DNA of 64,000 bases. Origin: Lycorma delicatula. Its lineage: Eukaryota; Arthropoda; Insecta; Hemiptera; Fulgoridae. This document shows, one piece after another, positions 60,200-64,000 of the stretch; within the stretch, counting starts at the first letter, position 1, and the number at the start of each line of letters is the position of its first letter. Both the position numbers and the translations under genes were made by a program. The stretch is from positions 33,107,020-33,171,019 of the forward strand of contig NC_134464.1 in the NCBI RefSeq assembly GCF_047948215.1, written 5' to 3'. The notes under the pieces were generated by a model. That model was not told the origin of the DNA and ran no database searches. It saw only the letters and a list, made by a program, of their open reading frames with translations.

Positions 60200-60368
60200 C
60201 TCCGATTTCCATAGCGGAGTGGTAGCGTCTCAGCCTTTAATCTGGAGTTCGTGGGTTCCAATTCCGGTCATACATATCATATTTCATACGCTAAAAATTT
60301 TCATTCTAACAGGGCAGAATGACCAAAACAGTCAATGCTATTCACGCCAAAACAAAAAAAAAAATTAG
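60200..60368 (+). mobile_element. SINE-B copy
   Basis: CATAGCGGAGTGGTAGCGTC (A box), GTGGGTTCCAATTCCGGTCA (B box), CATACGCTAAAAATTTTCAT, then an A-run at 60353-60363. The tail lacks the shared CATCCTCTGAAG motif, so it is a different 3' subfamily. Confidence 0.78.
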
Positions 60369-61415
60369 TAATAATTATAATAATTAATTGGCCTACCATT
60401 AAATTAATGGAATAAAAACCAAATATCTGTAACTCAAAATCTTTTGGAGTGACACCACTGTAAGAGAAATAATATCAGAACGTCAAGATTATTTGAATGA
60501 TTATTATCATTATTTGGGTGAAAATTATTATTCGATTTACTGAACGTGTATGTTTGCACTTAGAGAGCAGTTTTCCAGATGAGGCTTAAAATTGGCAAAA
60601 ATTTGATAATGAAATTATTATAAATTCAGGAAACAACTTAGAAAAAAATTGAGAATTTCCTCCTTTTTTGAAATTTAAATTTTACGAAAATTTATAGAAG
60701 TAATAAAAAAAAATACTCAAATTTTATAAAAACATAGTTTTGATAATTAATTAGCATTAATATTTTTCTTGGAATTATATTAATAATTTATAACAAGATA
60801 CACCAACCGAACAAAAATTATTAAAAAATTCTAAATATTTTTAATAAATATAAGCTTTGTATTTATAACATATCCGCGAAGAAGCTGAAAAAAAAACAAT
60901 GATAAACCACTGATTTACATTTAGCCACAACGATTTTATTTACAACATTTAATTAATAATATAAATTAATAAAATAATAAACAAATAAAATTAAAAAAAA
61001 GTAGACACCATTTACTGTTTTATTTGTTAACATAGATATATACATACTTTTTTTATTATTTTGAACTTGACATAACAAATTTATGTAATGAACTGACCAC
61101 AAATTGAACTGACGGTAGGGTTGTTTGTGGTTTTGACGTGTAGTGTAATTTATTTTGAAATTAAATTTCAGAGGTATTCCTATTCCATTTTGATAAATTC
61201 ACTAGTAATACTAATAATAATTTTACCTTTTGTAACTTGTTTTCAAATACATACATCCCGAGATATAAAGTAAAAAAAAAAAAAAAAATTCTTTAGCAAA
61301 AAAAGGAATGTATAATATAAATAATGTATTTTTTACTAAAATACAAATTAATTTGATGTAGTTTTATTAAAAAAAAATATTTATTTATAAGTAGGCAATT
61401 TAAACAATGAATAAC
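60369..61415. other. AT-rich DNA, nothing recognised
   Basis: No supported feature. Confidence 0.5.
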
Positions 61416-62099
61416 AATATTTATTTGTTGCAAGCTCTTCGCTACACTGAACACTATTGCGAAGAGAGAGTGCTAATATGTTCCGATTCATTAAGTGCAC
61501 TTGTCGCAATTCGGAACAAGAACATTAAGGATGTCCTAATTGCAAACATCCTGTCCATTTTATACGTTCTAAAACAACGAAGACAGCGATGCATATTTGT
61601 ATGGACTCCGGGGCATGCTGGTATTACAGGTAATGAAATCGCAGACGAAGCCGCCAGAAAGGCAACAGTCTGCGATGATTTAGATGCATTTCCTGTAAGA
61701 GTGGCAGATGTTAAAAACCGTCTAAAAAACATAGTAAAAAACAAGTGGAATGCTGAATGGAGGAGTTTAAATACAAAATTAAACTCAGTAAAAACTTCTC
61801 CTTATAAATGGAAAAGCGACTTTAAGTTGACTCGCCGTGAACAAGTAGTGGTGACCAGACTTAGAATCGGTCACACGCGATTAACAAATTTATATTTGTT
61901 AACCGGCGAAGTGAGACCAATGTGCGGCGTTTGTAATAAAACACTGACAATCAAGCATTTGATAGAGGAGTGTACTATATATGAGGACCTCAGAAAGAGG
62001 TTCCGTCTTACAAATAATATTAGTGCTGATCTGTATAATGGAAATGAAGAAAATATAGTTGCATTTCTACACGCCAGTGGACTTCTTAAAAGTCTATAA
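61407..62099 (+). CDS. LINE ORF2 C-terminal fragment: RNase H and CCHC zinc finger (230 aa)
   Basis: Open frame with no stops. The RNase H domain lacks its first strands (truncated): VLICSDSLSALVAIRN carries one catalytic Asp, and FVWTPGHAGITGNEIADEAA carries the His and last Asp (residues ~65-85). An Arg/Lys-rich middle is followed by VVTRLRIGHTRLTN and the zinc finger CGVCNKTLTIKHLIEEC (Cys, Cys, His, Cys). The first seven codons (61407-61427) lie in the target DNA before the insertion point, so the ATG is borrowed by chance. Without the RT and the first part of RNase H no retrotransposition is possible; whether it is translated is unknown. Confidence 0.82.
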   Translation: MNNNIYLLQALRYTEHYCEERVLICSDSLSALVAIRNKNIKDVLIANILSILYVLKQRRQRCIFVWTPGHAGITGNEIADEAARKATVCDDLDAFPVRVADVKNRLKNIVKNKWNAEWRSLNTKLNSVKTSPYKWKSDFKLTRREQVVVTRLRIGHTRLTNLYLLTGEVRPMCGVCNKTLTIKHLIEECTIYEDLRKRFRLTNNISADLYNGNEENIVAFLHASGLLKSL

Positions 62100-62469
62100 A
62101 ATGAAAGTTTAAAGTTGTGATAAAAGATACTCTAAGCGGTAGTTTATATATATATATATAAAGAAAGAAATGGTATTGATAAGTTTAATTTTAATTTTAA
62201 TTTCATGGTCTTTTGAGAACCTTATCTCAAATTTTAATATCGGGGCCCTTTACACCCCGTAAGTGTTTGTGATTGTCCTTGTCTTTTATGTCTTAAATGT
62301 TTTGTGTAGTTTGTGCTTTTAAATAAAATGTAGGGCCCTTTACACCCTTACATATGACGATCCAGATGGTGATAGTAATTTCTTTTAAAGATTGTGACGA
62401 GGGCTAATGACCTTAGCCGTCGATGCCCGTAAAATTCCAGATAAAAAAAAATAAAAAATATTTATTTGT
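61416..62469 (+). mobile_element. 5'-truncated LINE with RNase H and zinc finger, 13-bp target duplication
   Basis: AATATTTATTTGT at 61416-61428 and again at 62457-62469 exactly flanks the insertion. It contains the ORF2 3' end (to 62099) and a 3' UTR ending GTCGATGCCCGTAAAATTCC plus a GATAAAA-type tail. The intact frame and exact duplication point to a young insertion. An RNase H domain in the ORF2 places it among I/Jockey-type LINEs; the clade is not resolved. Confidence 0.88.
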
Positions 62470-62589
62470 AAACTTCGTAATGATATATGAGGACTGGTAG
62501 AAATGAAACGCACATTCGCTCATAACTTGCAAATGAAAAGAGATAATCAAATGAAACAAATATGTCATACAAATATATTTGCTACAAGA
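62470..62589. other. AT-rich flank, nothing recognised
   Basis: No supported feature. Confidence 0.5.
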
Positions 62590-62870
62590 ACTTATACTTA
62601 TTTTTTCATATAATCACCATTTAAAATTACAAATTTCTCCCAACGGTGAACCAGTTTAACCGTTCCGTCAGTGAAGAGTGTTGATGATCTTTCCTTGATC
62701 TACGACCTCACTTTGTCCTTTCTTTCATCATCTGTACTAAAATGAATATAACTTAATATCCCTCTTTAATATCGAAAAGAAGTAAGAATCGCAGGGAACC
62801 AATTCTTCTGACTATACTTGGGGTGGAATAATTCAAATTTTAACTTCACAACCGCCTCAACATTTTTAAG
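62590..62870 (-). pseudogene. Mariner/Tc-type transposase C-terminal remnant
   Basis: On the - strand, near 62850-62800 an LFHPKYSQKNWFPAIL block, and at 62675-62620 GTVKLVHRWEKFVILNGDYM, which fits the mariner C-terminal pattern (G...LV.RW.KC....GDYV). Stops lie between them. 62871-63140 may hold further upstream debris. Confidence 0.55.
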
Positions 62871-63354
62871 AGAGCTGTGTGAACAAGCATTATTATTGTA
62901 GAACTATCGACCGGGTAGATTATTGAACATGACAAACAGATCTTCTGAGATGTTTTATCATGTACTTCTTATCAGTTACCCTTACCATGCAGACTTGAAC
63001 CAATATGTGTTACGGTTCCGCCTGGCAGTTGATGAGCTGTGCGTCTGCGGAGGTCCAGTCGAACGAACATCATGTCTTCGTATTTGTGTTCGAACATCAT
63101 AGTACATTATTAAGTACTTTTTCCATATCTAGAAATGCTATGTAGGTTGTTTAATTCTTCCTAATTTGATTTTTAAGATTATCTTGAGGAATAGAGCTCT
63201 TATACCATTCTCTTTCTGCAATATAACTGCTTTTCATCAAATACAACCAATACCATACATTCTTTCTGCCAGTAAACTACTTTACAGAATATTTTTTTTA
63301 TGTATTAAATATTAAAACTAATAGTGTACTAGTTTTCACATTTATCTAGTCCTG

Positions 63355-63355
<1 letters not shown>
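62871..63355. other. Probable transposon debris, not resolved
   Basis: Slightly GC-richer patch at 62960-63090; no convincing blocks. Confidence 0.35.

Positions 63356-63382
<27 letters not shown>
63356..63382. repeat. Poly(T) run of about 27
   Basis: May mark the poly(A) tail of a - strand retroelement, but I could not identify one to its right. Confidence 0.85.
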
Positions 63383-63385
<3 letters not shown>

Positions 63386-64000
63386 TTCTTACTACCAATT
63401 AAATTGTTTTAAAGATCAGAGGGTATTCCTCCAATCACGAATGTTTTGCATGCTAATATAAAAATTTTATTAGTATCCATACATCATAGTACATAACAAA
63501 GATAAATGTTTGAATTTTATACCATATTAAAGGTAATTCTGGATTGAGAATGGTCCTGCTGGGCGCAGTTAATCATCTGTCAACTGTATTTGAATTAAAA
63601 TAAAAGTAGTGAAATGTTTGGTGATATACTATGGATAAAATAATGTTTAAATTTATAAATAAAATTAAAAAAATATAAAATAAAAAGTAACAAAATATTT
63701 TGTCAGTCAGAAATATTCCTGCAGCATTTAGTTGTTGGTTAATTTGTTAATAATAAAACTATGCTACCCCTTTTTCATTTGGTATACCCAACAGGCCTAT
63801 AATAGATTAGTTCCTAATTATGTAGCGGTAAAATTGGGATGGGAGAAGATCATGAATCCCAAGAGGGACTCTTATCATTATATACCTCTTAGGTTCATGC
63901 TCCTGTTTTGTTTCTCATGCTTGTGGGAGAGTCTGCCGTCTCCCTATTTCCTCTCCTCCTTCCCATGTCCTTGTTTTCTTCTTCCTGATAATATAACAAG
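63383..64000. other. Window end, nothing recognised
   Basis: AT-rich, then a GC-richer end (63790-64000) without recognisable coding. Confidence 0.4.

Noticed and set aside
61407..62099. Intact 230-codon frame as a host RNase H-like gene
   Set aside because: Exact 13-bp target duplication, LINE 3' UTR and tail, and order of RNase H and zinc finger show it is a truncated LINE.

Overview
This is a eukaryotic, very AT-rich window that looks like insect nuclear DNA, probably hemipteran. Only the broad insect call is well supported: it rests on a spliced animal-type gene, R1-like and RNase H-bearing LINEs, mariner/Tc-type transposases and tRNA-derived SINEs. There are no operons, ribosome binding sites, CRISPR arrays or bacterial genes.

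The one host gene I can support is a 5'-nucleotidase/apyrase-family ecto-enzyme (CD73 family) on the + strand. Eight coding exons (15962-16327, 21116-21316, 25892-26093, 29585-29782, 32837-32994, 36446-36545, 39521-39682, 42470-42673) join in a consistent reading frame with GT..AG borders. They give 530 residues plus one base: signal peptide, all metal ligands, the catalytic His/Asp pair and most of the C-terminal nucleoside-binding domain. The last ~30-40 codons (EGRI region, possible GPI signal) were not found with confidence. Several substrate-pocket residues differ from human CD73.

Almost everything else is mobile DNA. 1-2240 is a decayed hAT/ZBED5-like transposase split by an R1-type LINE insertion. 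7227-8299 is a 5'-truncated R1-like LINE flanked by a 15-bp duplication. 9050-10024 and 18890-20113 are two copies of one LINE reverse transcriptase. Introns 1, 2, 3, 4, 5, 6 and 7 all carry insertions: a DDE transposase, the second LINE and a long (CA)n(GA)n tract (intron 1), SINEs and an RNase H LINE (2), an inverted R1-like LINE with a poly(A) on the wrong side (3), a DDE transposase split by a SINE (4), a foldback element (5), SINEs (6) and an ORF1-only LINE (7). Downstream are a deleted mariner with near-perfect terminal repeats (42878-43788), a large inverted repeat of a LINE fragment (44567-47640), further SINEs, and a LINE RNase H/zinc-finger ORF at 61407-62099 that borrowed its ATG from the target site.

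I did not find an undescribed multi-gene system. The most unusual recurrent signal is a set of short, near-perfect hairpins (11-18 bp arms, 2-7 nt loops). In several cases comparison with a sister repeat copy in the same window shows that the hairpin was newly made, as expected from template-switch mutation.
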